In this document: in pieces, positions 17,092 through 24,759 of the stretch
Position numbering within the stretch: position 1 is the first letter of the stretch
How the letters are laid out: every line of letters starts with the position of its first letter
Program-made: the position numbers and the translations under genes
NCBI GenBank assembly: GCA_026999335.1
Contig: JALTPW010000085.1
Location: forward strand, 1 to 37,085
DNA from: Chromatiales bacterium
GTDB lineage: Bacteria > Pseudomonadota > Gammaproteobacteria > SZUA-152
Direction of reading: 5' to 3'
Length of the DNA: 37,085 nt
The notes under the pieces: model-generated
Told to the model about the DNA's origin: nothing
Seen by the model: only the letters and a program-made list of their open reading frames with translations
The model's database searches: none

Positions 17092-17883
17092 GCTGTCACC
17101 TCCATTGTGTTGTTTGCCCGCCTGACCGCTGCTCGATCCCGGCGGTGGATTGTTTTGGTGTAAATTTTGACTGTTAATAAAGTTCTGGTTCATGCGCTCG
17201 ATGATATCCGCCTCTTCATCTGCCCCTTCTGTCACTAGCCCAACATGCCGGTAATCAAGAATCTTCGAGACGATAATGCGTACAATCTCGCCATCAACCT
17301 CCCGGCCGAGCATGTCGAAGAAAGTCCAGGACGGCAAGTCAGGGTGAGATCGTTCGAATTCGAAAATCACTGCAACGCTTACGCTGTCGATCAGTGGCGG
17401 ATCGCTCATTAATTGCCTGGCCTCGTTCGGCGCGAGCTTCCAGTCCAGCAGAACGTCGATGTTGATTCCTGGATAGTTTTGGTCGCCGGTGGCATCTCCC
17501 CACTCCGCACCGGTAACAAAGCCGATCCGGGCCTCAATCTCCTCGGAATGGTTGCGATGGAATTTCAGCATTGTCCGCCGGCTGCCGCCTTTGTCTTTCG
17601 GCAACATAAGGGGAATAGACGCCTGCAGAACACCCGGCCTGGAGAAATCGAGATAATATCCAAATTCCCCAAGATAAGCTGCAGACAGGGCGCGGAATTT
17701 TAGTTTGAGATAATCCTCCGGTTTTGGTTGCAGTTCATCCAGGCTTTGGCACCCCGGCAAATCTTGTTTTGCCTGGGTGCCAAAGATAATCTTTTCCGGC
17801 TGCAGCCGGCCATAAAACAAAGCCTTATTCCCGGCATGCAGGCGAAGATATGCCGGCAAATTGATCCGGTCGCGTTTTTTCAT
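16639..17883 (-). CDS. Prohead protease with C-terminal scaffold domain
   Basis: 414 residues. The N-terminal ~235 residues fit a prohead protease of the herpes assemblin-like type: IDSVSVAVIFEF is a good match for the catalytic Ser strand, and ILDYRHVGLVTEGADEEADI matches the family's closing EvSLVt.pAn motif. After a Gln/Asn/Pro/Ser linker, residues 265-414 form a helical scaffold ending in a CxxC pair (CADCGSR). This corresponds to Mu gene I with nested Z. The protease cleaves scaffold and capsid arms inside the prohead. The catalytic His is not assigned with certainty. Confidence 0.75.
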   Translation of the reverse strand: MKKRDRINLPAYLRLHAGNKALFYGRLQPEKIIFGTQAKQDLPGCQSLDELQPKPEDYLKLKFRALSAAYLGEFGYYLDFSRPGVLQASIPLMLPKDKGGSRRTMLKFHRNHSEEIEARIGFVTGAEWGDATGDQNYPGINIDVLLDWKLAPNEARQLMSDPPLIDSVSVAVIFEFERSHPDLPSWTFFDMLGREVDGEIVRIIVSKILDYRHVGLVTEGADEEADIIERMNQNFINSQNLHQNNPPPGSSSGQAGKQHNGGDSMKLILNAEHCATLRELLGLDEDELTEQGLAGAVEGLVASNRELREAKRAAAEREKQFDAFLKSRREALQATIAKLEPESKLIGMVEKFGLAEIDELDAEYRERLEKAFPLRCADCGSRSVERRSSVEKQPNPAGHENGVAIKPGNFRIAG

Positions 17884-18001
17884 AGGGTTTCCCTTTGTGA
17901 TAAATCAAATCCGGACGCGGCCGCTTGCGCCGATTTCCACAATCACACCGCACCCTGCGTCTTCAGACGTACTGTATTGAGATCGTAGCTCTCAGCGCGT
18001 T

Positions 18002-18457
18002 TTAGCGCGCCATAATTTTTATAGTAATGTTATACCTCCTCGTCTCTCGATCCCCCGCCGGCGGGTTTTCAGGAGCGAAAATAAATTCCGCATACGGTGC
18101 CCCGGGACTGCAAAATACACCTGCATTGTTTACCCGACATGCCCAGACTGTTAGTCTGTATTCTCCCGGCTCGAGCTGTATAGTGCGTGTGATGATCTGC
18201 GATGTATCAGAAGGAATTGCCATTACCACCGGACGCCATGTTTCAGCATAGGGCGCCTTTTTAACGGCAACATCGAACTGAATTTCACTCCAGGGAATGA
18301 CATTCCCGAGTGTATCGATATTTTCCTGCTGCCACGATACAAATAATGTATCCTGAACCACCGGAACCGGAAGAAGCAAGCTGTCCGGGCGCTGTGTGGG
18401 TTCCTGTGCCGCCACGGCGCAGCTTGTCAAAACAACCAATAAAATCAAATTTCGCAT
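18002..18457 (-). CDS. Exported or lipoprotein Fn3-like protein within the head operon
   Basis: 151 residues. The N-terminus MRNLILLVVLTSCAVAAQ can be read as a lipobox (LTSC, Cys13) or as a signal peptidase I site leaving Gln18. The rest is a single fibronectin-III-like beta sandwich (TLFVSWQQENIDTLGN at the start, LEPGEYRLTVWACRVNNAG in the middle). Its start overlaps the portal gene by 13 nt with GAGGT upstream, so it is co-expressed with head genes. Possible roles: superinfection exclusion, surface exposure, or a spanin-like or release function. The function is not known. Confidence 0.6.
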   Translation of the reverse strand: MRNLILLVVLTSCAVAAQEPTQRPDSLLLPVPVVQDTLFVSWQQENIDTLGNVIPWSEIQFDVAVKKAPYAETWRPVVMAIPSDTSQIITRTIQLEPGEYRLTVWACRVNNAGVFCSPGAPYAEFIFAPENPPAGDRETRRYNITIKIMAR

Positions 18458-20877
18458 GCGTGTACCTCAGTGCCTATGCGTGCAAGATAGTCCTCAATTT
18501 GTTTGTTTGTCAGAGCGCGCAAGCCTTCCTGGGCGTCCTCTGGCTTCTTATCCGTTGCAATAAGACGGGTTTTACAGTTCGGATGGTAAGGTGGGAAGCC
18601 TTCGCCTGCTGCTACGGCAGAGGCAACACCCTGTGCCTGTATGCGCGCCGGCGTAATCGGTTTTAGCCCGGCGGCAAACTGTTCAGGGCTCTGTGACGCC
18701 AGTTTGGAGACAGCCTGTGCTGCAGTGCTGACCGGTATCAGCCGCCCGGACATATAGATGCAGATTTCCGCGACGGGGCTTGGATTCCAGACCTGCGCAT
18801 ACTCAAAACCGGCATCTTCCATTTGGAAGATGTTCGCCCAGGAACGCATACGCTGCACACTGGTAGTGATAATGCGCTTCGCCTCGAACCCGGAGAGTGG
18901 CTCGAGAGTGTCGCCGGCGAGTTGTATAAAACGCTCCAGCATTTCGGCAGACGTTCGGTCAAAAATCCCCTCGCCATTCTCGATAAACTCTTTTTTCAGG
19001 AAGTCCAGAATCGTACTTTCCGTACTTTCGTTGAAAATATATTTCGAGAGATAAAAACGATCGATTCGGCGCATGAAGTCCATAACACGGCGATCCTCTG
19101 CCGTCATGCTGAATCGGACCCCGGACGCGCTTACCGCTTCATCATCCTCAATGCGATAGTATTCGTAGATTTTTTTTACCTGTGCCTGCAGTGCGCGCCG
19201 CGCCTTTGTCGGGCGGAAGGCATCGACATAAACTTCAGAGATCAGATTGAAGGCCTGTTGCGCAAAATCATCCGCATCACGGAACTGCGAAAGCCGGCTA
19301 CGACGGATAAACCCCTCAAGCACAGCGAGGGATTCCTGCACGGAATTTTTCAGGAACGGTTCAATAGCCTGCAGGTACTCCTGCCCGAATTTTTCGAGCA
19401 GCCGGCGGATAGTACGTTCCGAAGCCAACTCCTCACTACCGCGCTGCAAAGATATCATCCCGAGCCGCGGACGCGAATACAAATACCGCCCGCTGTTTTG
19501 GTCATAGGTGAATTTGCGGCGCTGCGGCTGTACATCACCCCCAACAAAACCGCTATTCCCCGCTGCATCAAGGCGCGCGGGATCGTACCAGGCCGAATAC
19601 CCCATTTCTTGCGCTGCCGTGTCCGGATCGATGACGCCGAACTGTGCTTTCTTCAAAATTGCCGCCTCTCGTTGGGCCTGTGCCTGGGCCTCATCGAGCG
19701 GTTTTCGCGCAGGGTTCTCGTTGAAACGAAAAGAGATATCCATAACAGGAATGCCCTGCAAGGCCAGGTCCAGCCGATAGGTTTTTTCCATCCGGCGCTT
19801 GGCGAGCTGGCGCACATTGTTTGCCTGCCGAGTGATGAACATATATGTCACATTCGCGAAAGTCTCTGTGCTGTTCGTCTCGCCATTGACCATTACCCCG
19901 TCCGTCTGCATACCACTCGCAATTGCCTGCTCGTTCATCTTCCAGATTTCTTTTACCCCCTGCGCCTGTGCGGTAATGTTGAAGTGCTCTATCGTCTGGT
20001 CGTCGAACTTCACCATAAGGCCCTGCATATAGTTTGCTTTTAGAGCAAACAGGACCTTGTTCAGGTACTCATTTTTGCTTTTTGCATATTCTGTTTCTGT
20101 CTCGTTCGGTGCCCGCCGGCGGTATTTCAGCGTCATTGCAACGAGCCCAAGGAGACCAAATTTACGCATGATATACTTGAAGTTCTTCTGCATATCACGC
20201 TGTGTCAGGATCGAGTCCATAGCAGCCATGTAAAGCGGGATACCGTAAGGGCTGTTGCCGCTCGTGCGGAAAGCATAGTAGTTATATGTTCGCGGGTTCA
20301 GCTCCACCAAATCGCCCGTGCTGACCTGTTGGTATGGTATATACTGGCCATCCTTATATTTGAACCTGATCTTATGTGTCGGGACAATCGCGATTCGTTC
20401 AACACCATCCAGAGCCGGCGTGACAACATCTTCAGAACTTATTGCGCCGGTCAAAGCAACCTGTTCGATATAATGATTGATCAGTCCATCGATACCGGAA
20501 GAGAGCGGATACAACCGATATGCTTGTTCGTTCAAGCGCTTATATGCGCGCTCGACGATTCCGTCGTTTGCCGCGTCGATATTGACATGATGCCCGTTGT
20601 TCGCCATGCTGACCAGGTTCGACAAGGCGTGGGAGATGTTCGGGTTCACCAGAGCCAGGCGCTGTATAAACTCAACCCACTCAAACGGGATATCCGGATT
20701 CAATCCGGAAAATTCCTGCATCAGGGCGCCTGCTCTTGTGGTCAGGTCGTCACGCTCCTCGACAGAGCTTCGCCCCTTCGGCGGCAGTGGGGCCTCATCT
20801 GCAGCAAGATCGAGCAACAGTGTTTCAGTCTGCGGTTTCGCCAGGAGTTTCTGTAGCAGACGCGTCAACCAATTCAT
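18445..20877 (-). CDS. Portal protein fused to MuF-like minor head protein
   Basis: 810 residues. Residues 1 to ~450 are portal-like: a long helical wing, then the SYGIPL-type motif (NSPYGIPLYMAAMDSILTQR) and QGVKEIWKMNEQAIASGMQT. Residues ~490-810 are MuF-like, ending with the signature FPPYHPNCKTRL at 761-772. In Mu these are two genes (H/portal and F). The fusion would place the injected or internal minor head protein at the portal vertex. Confidence 0.85.
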   Translation of the reverse strand: MNWLTRLLQKLLAKPQTETLLLDLAADEAPLPPKGRSSVEERDDLTTRAGALMQEFSGLNPDIPFEWVEFIQRLALVNPNISHALSNLVSMANNGHHVNIDAANDGIVERAYKRLNEQAYRLYPLSSGIDGLINHYIEQVALTGAISSEDVVTPALDGVERIAIVPTHKIRFKYKDGQYIPYQQVSTGDLVELNPRTYNYYAFRTSGNSPYGIPLYMAAMDSILTQRDMQKNFKYIMRKFGLLGLVAMTLKYRRRAPNETETEYAKSKNEYLNKVLFALKANYMQGLMVKFDDQTIEHFNITAQAQGVKEIWKMNEQAIASGMQTDGVMVNGETNSTETFANVTYMFITRQANNVRQLAKRRMEKTYRLDLALQGIPVMDISFRFNENPARKPLDEAQAQAQREAAILKKAQFGVIDPDTAAQEMGYSAWYDPARLDAAGNSGFVGGDVQPQRRKFTYDQNSGRYLYSRPRLGMISLQRGSEELASERTIRRLLEKFGQEYLQAIEPFLKNSVQESLAVLEGFIRRSRLSQFRDADDFAQQAFNLISEVYVDAFRPTKARRALQAQVKKIYEYYRIEDDEAVSASGVRFSMTAEDRRVMDFMRRIDRFYLSKYIFNESTESTILDFLKKEFIENGEGIFDRTSAEMLERFIQLAGDTLEPLSGFEAKRIITTSVQRMRSWANIFQMEDAGFEYAQVWNPSPVAEICIYMSGRLIPVSTAAQAVSKLASQSPEQFAAGLKPITPARIQAQGVASAVAAGEGFPPYHPNCKTRLIATDKKPEDAQEGLRALTNKQIEDYLARIGTEVHACEI

Positions 20878-21043
20878 TCAGATTGTCCCAGGTTTTTATT
20901 TCCTGTGCGATTTGTGAAAGCGCTGTTTGCGCTTCGCAACACATCTCATCAGGTACGGCAATAGTCAGGGCACGGATTGCTTCCAGCGTGTCGATTGCAC
21001 GCCAGAGCTCGGTTCGCAATACGTCCGGGTCGTCCGGAATCAT
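20825..21043 (-). CDS. Small acidic protein between terminase and portal
   Basis: 72 residues, acidic, helical (VLRTELWRAIDTLEAIRALT), with two adjacent Cys. Its ATG overlaps the stop of the upstream small gene (ATGA) and its end overlaps the portal start by 53 nt, which supports it as a real coupled gene. No family recognised; a packaging accessory is possible by position only. Confidence 0.5.
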   Translation of the reverse strand: MIPDDPDVLRTELWRAIDTLEAIRALTIAVPDEMCCEAQTALSQIAQEIKTWDNLNELVDASATETPGETAD

Positions 21044-21312
21044 TTTTTTGCTTTCAGCGCTACAAGCGGCGCAAGAATTTGTGCCAGCAATTTGAGCCAG
21101 CGATACAAAATTTTCCTTTTTGGCTCGCGCCGGCGATACATTTCCAGCAGCTCCAGCAGAAGAGCGAACCAGAATCGAATACGTTCTGCCAGTTGCAGGT
21201 CTTTTAAGCGTTGCGGTAGCTCGACTTTTTCCAACTCCGGCGGCAGGACAAGTCCTATACCCTTGTCGCGAATGTACAGCACGATGCGTTTCGGTCTGAT
21301 TTCTTCAGTCAC
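21040..21312 (-). CDS. Small basic membrane-like protein after large terminase
   Basis: 90 residues starting at GTG (21312) with GGGAG upstream and overlapping the terminase stop; longer starts would lie inside the terminase. N-terminal strands (PKRIVLYIRDKGIGLVLPP), an amphipathic helix (RIRFWFALLLELLEMYRRRE) and a hydrophobic basic tail. Function unknown. Confidence 0.55.
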   Translation of the reverse strand: MTEEIRPKRIVLYIRDKGIGLVLPPELEKVELPQRLKDLQLAERIRFWFALLLELLEMYRRREPKRKILYRWLKLLAQILAPLVALKAKK

Positions 21313-23014
21313 GTGCAAAACTCCCAAATATCGGCACGACGCCGTGGAATTCACCTTCATCCCGCGCCAGCAGAGCCATCGCCGTGGCAAGGTAGTTCCC
21401 TGCATGGAAAAAGTGGTTCGGGATGTGTTTTTTGAATTTATACACCTTTTTCCCCAGGCGTGGGTCGTCAGTTTCGTCTTTTTGACTGCCGCGCATATGG
21501 TGCATTGCAAACGTCGAATCTTCAAAATCAACCTCGCGGCCGTCTGCTTCTACGACCCGAGCAGGAAAGACGATGCGCGGTGCCTCCGGAACAAACAAAT
21601 CGCAGTAGGAATCCAGAGCATTTTCCCTGTCCTGCGTGATCACCCGGTATTGATTGCCGAGGTGGTCTGCTTCCTTTTCCTTCAGCTCGTCTCCTTTATA
21701 GTAGTTCAATACCACGACATCCGGGAAGAGATAAGCCAGCTTGCGTGCCTCAGGCGTCAATGGTAGCGCGTCTATGACAAACTTCATGCAGTTCATGTCG
21801 CGAATCAATTTTGCGACCACATCGACGACTTCGTCGGAATCCACTTCCTGCCACCAGATCGTCTGGAGCACGTCGTCTGCAAAATCCGCAAAAACCGGAT
21901 AACAGACATTGCCCATATCCATACCGCCGATACTCCAGTCCGCCCTGTTGCGCATCCGATAAGGCCGCTTGAGTTGCGCGAGAACATCCTTGCTGATACG
22001 CTGCAAATCACCTGCATCCGGGATGGCGAGAGCGGCGCTATGGAGTTTGGCCCGGTGGCTTTTTTTCTTCGCCGTGCGACGCCACTTGCGCATAAACCGG
22101 TCGAGGGGTTTCGATTCAAAGATCACCTGCGGCACCCGGTAGCTTTGCACTTCTCTATCCGGATGCCGTGCGACCCACTGACCGGTATTTTTACGGCTGT
22201 AGGCTTTGCCACATTGCACGCAGCAGATTGACCATCCTTGCGCCGTGCGTGTGATGCAACTCGGAATTTCAAGACGGTTTAAGCTGGATTCGTAGATCAG
22301 TTCTTCCAGGTTTTGCCAATGTCCACAGGCAGGACATTTGAACAGATATACATTCTGCCTGCCGTCCTGAAAGCCCTGGTCTGCCGGGCCGCCGGGATAG
22401 ATTTCCCTGGCAAAGCCATTCAACTGCCCAAACTCAGCTGCGTCCAGTCGTTCCTGGATGAGTTCGATCGCATCGCGCTTGATGATCGTCACCTCGTCAA
22501 GCGAGAGCTGCTCCATAGGCCGCGAAAGCGCCTCGCTCAGCACGTTTGCGCCAAGGAAGTAGATATAGTTTGCGCCGCAGTCAAAGTATAGATCACTCTC
22601 ATGCAGCCGATAATGTGCCTTCAAAACCTTGTTCTGCCGGATTTGCTCCTGCGAAAATCGCGTCTTCATGAATGGCTTGATCATTACCTTATTTGGCAAC
22701 GCATAACCACAGTCCAGGCCGCGCCAGTAGGGCAGATACAGATTCCACCCTATCATCAGCGTTGAAAAACCGATCTGTGCGCCTTTCAGAACCCAGTGTT
22801 CTTGTTCCTTGTGCATGTTTTGGACGATTTGCCGATAGGGCTCGAAGCCTTCCAGAGACCACGGACGGATTTTACCGCCCTGTTTCACTCGGATATGTTT
22901 GTACAACCAGTTTGCAAAATCCCATTTTTCCGGATTAAACCGGGTGGCCCGTACGGAAAAACGCTCCAGTTCTTTTTCCGTCTGTTTGAGGATTTTGGTT
23001 GTTGCCGTGTTCAC
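21305..23014 (-). CDS. Terminase large subunit (GpA-like)
   Basis: 569 residues. ATPase motifs: a deviant Walker A (KGAQIGFST, about 77-85) and Walker B with catalytic Glu in LSLDEVTI (about 171-177). A zinc-ribbon insertion uses two CxxC pairs (CPACGHW and CVQCGKAY). The nuclease half contains GGMDMGNVCYPVFADF and KFVIDALPLTPEARKLA, RNase-H-like acidic strands. It pumps DNA into the prohead and cuts it. Start overlaps the small subunit stop (ATGA). Confidence 0.93.
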   Translation of the reverse strand: MNTATTKILKQTEKELERFSVRATRFNPEKWDFANWLYKHIRVKQGGKIRPWSLEGFEPYRQIVQNMHKEQEHWVLKGAQIGFSTLMIGWNLYLPYWRGLDCGYALPNKVMIKPFMKTRFSQEQIRQNKVLKAHYRLHESDLYFDCGANYIYFLGANVLSEALSRPMEQLSLDEVTIIKRDAIELIQERLDAAEFGQLNGFAREIYPGGPADQGFQDGRQNVYLFKCPACGHWQNLEELIYESSLNRLEIPSCITRTAQGWSICCVQCGKAYSRKNTGQWVARHPDREVQSYRVPQVIFESKPLDRFMRKWRRTAKKKSHRAKLHSAALAIPDAGDLQRISKDVLAQLKRPYRMRNRADWSIGGMDMGNVCYPVFADFADDVLQTIWWQEVDSDEVVDVVAKLIRDMNCMKFVIDALPLTPEARKLAYLFPDVVVLNYYKGDELKEKEADHLGNQYRVITQDRENALDSYCDLFVPEAPRIVFPARVVEADGREVDFEDSTFAMHHMRGSQKDETDDPRLGKKVYKFKKHIPNHFFHAGNYLATAMALLARDEGEFHGVVPIFGSFARD

Positions 23015-23538
23015 TTCTGTTCCTCGATTTGTGCCAATTTCTCCCGGATATGTTGCAGCAGGATTTCCTGCCGGCCGGCGAGCAACTGGGCGGCCTTTTC
23101 GTCCTCGCTCAGAGCCTGAAATATAACCGTGATCATCTGCTCGATTTGTACCGTACCAGTTGTTTTTGTCCCGGAAAGTTCCTGTATTTTTGAGATGATG
23201 GTATTGAGGGAATTTATCCCGCCTTCGAGACTGCGCGGTTGCAGGTCATCGTTTTTCAGCTCCAGCACGAGACGATCATAAATTTGTCGCAGATCGCCCA
23301 GCATCTTTTGCCGCTCTGAGACGATCTCTGCATTGGTTGCCTGGGCGATCTCCGCCTTAATTTTTTCCAGGCGCTCACGCCAGCCCAGTCTGGAATACCA
23401 CTTTTTTATCGTTTGCCGGCGCATCCGCGCGCAATCTGCAGGATAACGTTGCCGCATCTGGCGAGCCGTTTCCTCATAGCTTTCGCAAACGGCAAAAATT
23501 TTGAAAGCCGCCTCCTTTGTCTTTTGCGAATACGCCAT
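23011..23538 (-). CDS. Terminase small subunit (DUF1804-like)
   Basis: 175 residues. N-terminal helix-turn-helix (EETARQMRQRYPADCARMRR then QTIKKWYSRLGW), a central coiled coil, and a helical C-terminus. This pattern and the position directly before the large terminase match Mu-like small terminases. It recognises the packaging site near a phage end. Confidence 0.8.
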   Translation of the reverse strand: MAYSQKTKEAAFKIFAVCESYEETARQMRQRYPADCARMRRQTIKKWYSRLGWRERLEKIKAEIAQATNAEIVSERQKMLGDLRQIYDRLVLELKNDDLQPRSLEGGINSLNTIISKIQELSGTKTTGTVQIEQMITVIFQALSEDEKAAQLLAGRQEILLQHIREKLAQIEEQK

Positions 23539-23763
23539 CTACTTCACCAGCCAATCTGTTATGACCTTGATGTAGATGCCGGCAATCATACCGATGAGAA
23601 ACCAGTTCTGCTTTCTGATTGAGTTTACGATGTATTCGATTTTGTCCACGCGACGAATCAGACCGATCTCGCCGTTTCCATCACCATACAGACTGCGACG
23701 GATATTCGTGACATCTTTCTCTAACTTTTCAACACGCAGAACAAAAGCATCGAGGTTGGGCAT
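23539..23763 (-). CDS. Coiled-coil, single-helix membrane protein (DUF2730/XhlA-like)
   Basis: 74 residues from the ATG at 23763, which has GGAG at good spacing. N-terminal coiled coil (VLRVEKLEKDVTNIRRSLYG) and a C-terminal membrane helix (NWFLIGMIAGIYIKVITDWL). First gene of the late operon, directly before small terminase, where Mu-like phages commonly have a DUF2730-type protein. Hemolysin XhlA-like holin accessory is the alternative. Confidence 0.65.
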   Translation of the reverse strand: MPNLDAFVLRVEKLEKDVTNIRRSLYGDGNGEIGLIRRVDKIEYIVNSIRKQNWFLIGMIAGIYIKVITDWLVK

Positions 23764-23960
23764 AGAGGCTCCGGGACAGTTCAGAATTTTAAAAATAGCG
23801 CGGGTGGCCCGGGAAGAGAAAACCACCCGCCGCAGGGCAAAGAGGCAGGAGACGACCCCTTGCCGCTCTTTGCACACGTCTGGGGGGAAAATACGGTATA
23901 ACTCCTTGTTTTTGCGCCGGATGGTGAACAAACATGAACAAAGAGCGAAGATAATAGAAG
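23764..23960 (-). promoter_or_regulatory. Structured leader and likely promoter region of the late operon
   Basis: About 200 nt without a gene. On the minus strand it contains an 8-bp stem GCAAAGAG/CTCTTTGC (23837-23873) and then an 8-bp stem GCGGGTGG/CCACCCGC (23800-23830) followed by GCTATTTTT, terminator-like. An AT-rich TATACC near 23890-23900 could be a -10 element. Because an intrinsic terminator lies just upstream, the late promoter should be here. The terminator-like hairpin before the first gene suggests attenuation or antitermination (inference). Confidence 0.5.
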
Positions 23961-23964
23961 GCAT

Positions 23965-24002
23965 AAAAAAGGCGCAAATCCTTAATTTAGAAGTGCGCCT
24001 TA
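23965..24002 (-). terminator. Intrinsic terminator after the three-Cys/TcmP gene pair
   Basis: On the minus strand AAGGCGCA (24002-23995) and TGCGCCTT (23977-23970) form a perfect 8-bp stem around a 17-nt loop, followed directly by TTTT. It insulates the accessory pair from the late operon. Confidence 0.75.
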
Positions 24003-24033
24003 TTGAGGGGAAGAAGTTGAAGTAATCTATGAG

Positions 24034-24759
24034 CTATGCAACCACTGCATGTTTATTCGGCATTTGGTCCCAGGTGCGGCCGTCGAGATGTCTGCCCGTT
24101 TTCTTTTTTTGTACGCCGCCCCATTGCTTAAAGAAAAAAGGAACACCTGCTCTTGTGCACTGGTCGCGCAAATCACGTACCCAGGAAGGAGACATTGGAC
24201 GAGCATGAGGGCCGGATTCCCCGCCAACAATAACCCAGGATATTCCACTCAAATTGATAACACCGAGCGACTCAAGCAGTGGCTCGACTGACAAAAAACG
24301 GACAGCAGCAGAAACAGTACGTAAGTGGTCAATACGGTATAAAGACTTGCGGTCTTCCACAGACACGCCTACCCATATATTGGGATACCATTCCAGAATA
24401 TTCGACAGTTCCAGCAGTCTGGCAGAACGCTTGGTTAAAATCTGAAAATTATGCCAATAAGCCCGACACATCGTATCAAAGACTGCTCTGATAAAAGCAT
24501 CAGGAACGTCTTTATGGAACAGATCGCTCATGGAGTTAACGAAAATAGTCCGTGGTTTTTTCCAGCGCAGAGGTAATTCGATGAGATCCTCATGTAGCGT
24601 GACTGAAAAACCATTTCTATAACGAGGGTTCCTCATGGCATATAGGCGTTTTGCCATGGTTTCAGCATAACAATGCTTGCAACCCTGGCTGACTTTATCA
24701 CATCCAGTCACTGGGTTCCAGGTCGATTCAGTCCACTCGATTTTACTGTTTCCCGCCAT
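24034..24759 (-). CDS. Phage Gp37/Gp68-family three-Cys-motif protein (DUF5131, radical-SAM-like)
   Basis: 241 residues. Begins SKIEWTESTWNPVTGCDKVS and has the family's three cysteines C20, C27, C30 (GCDKVSQGCKHCYAE), which resemble an iron-sulfur cluster site of radical-SAM enzymes. Further family blocks are IFVNSMSDLFHKDVP, FQILTKRS, IWVGVSVED and WVIVGGESGPHARPM, and the end FFFKQWGG. The substrate is unknown. It follows the TcmP gene with a 17-nt overlap and AAAGGAG upstream, so the two are expressed together. Likely an accessory (moron) gene rather than a structural one. Confidence 0.9.
   Translation of the reverse strand: MAGNSKIEWTESTWNPVTGCDKVSQGCKHCYAETMAKRLYAMRNPRYRNGFSVTLHEDLIELPLRWKKPRTIFVNSMSDLFHKDVPDAFIRAVFDTMCRAYWHNFQILTKRSARLLELSNILEWYPNIWVGVSVEDRKSLYRIDHLRTVSAAVRFLSVEPLLESLGVINLSGISWVIVGGESGPHARPMSPSWVRDLRDQCTRAGVPFFFKQWGGVQKKKTGRHLDGRTWDQMPNKHAVVA

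Noticed and set aside
18823..20043. Long open frame (406 codons) on the plus strand
   Set aside because: Antisense to the portal-MuF gene; sequence looks like a reverse-frame shadow.
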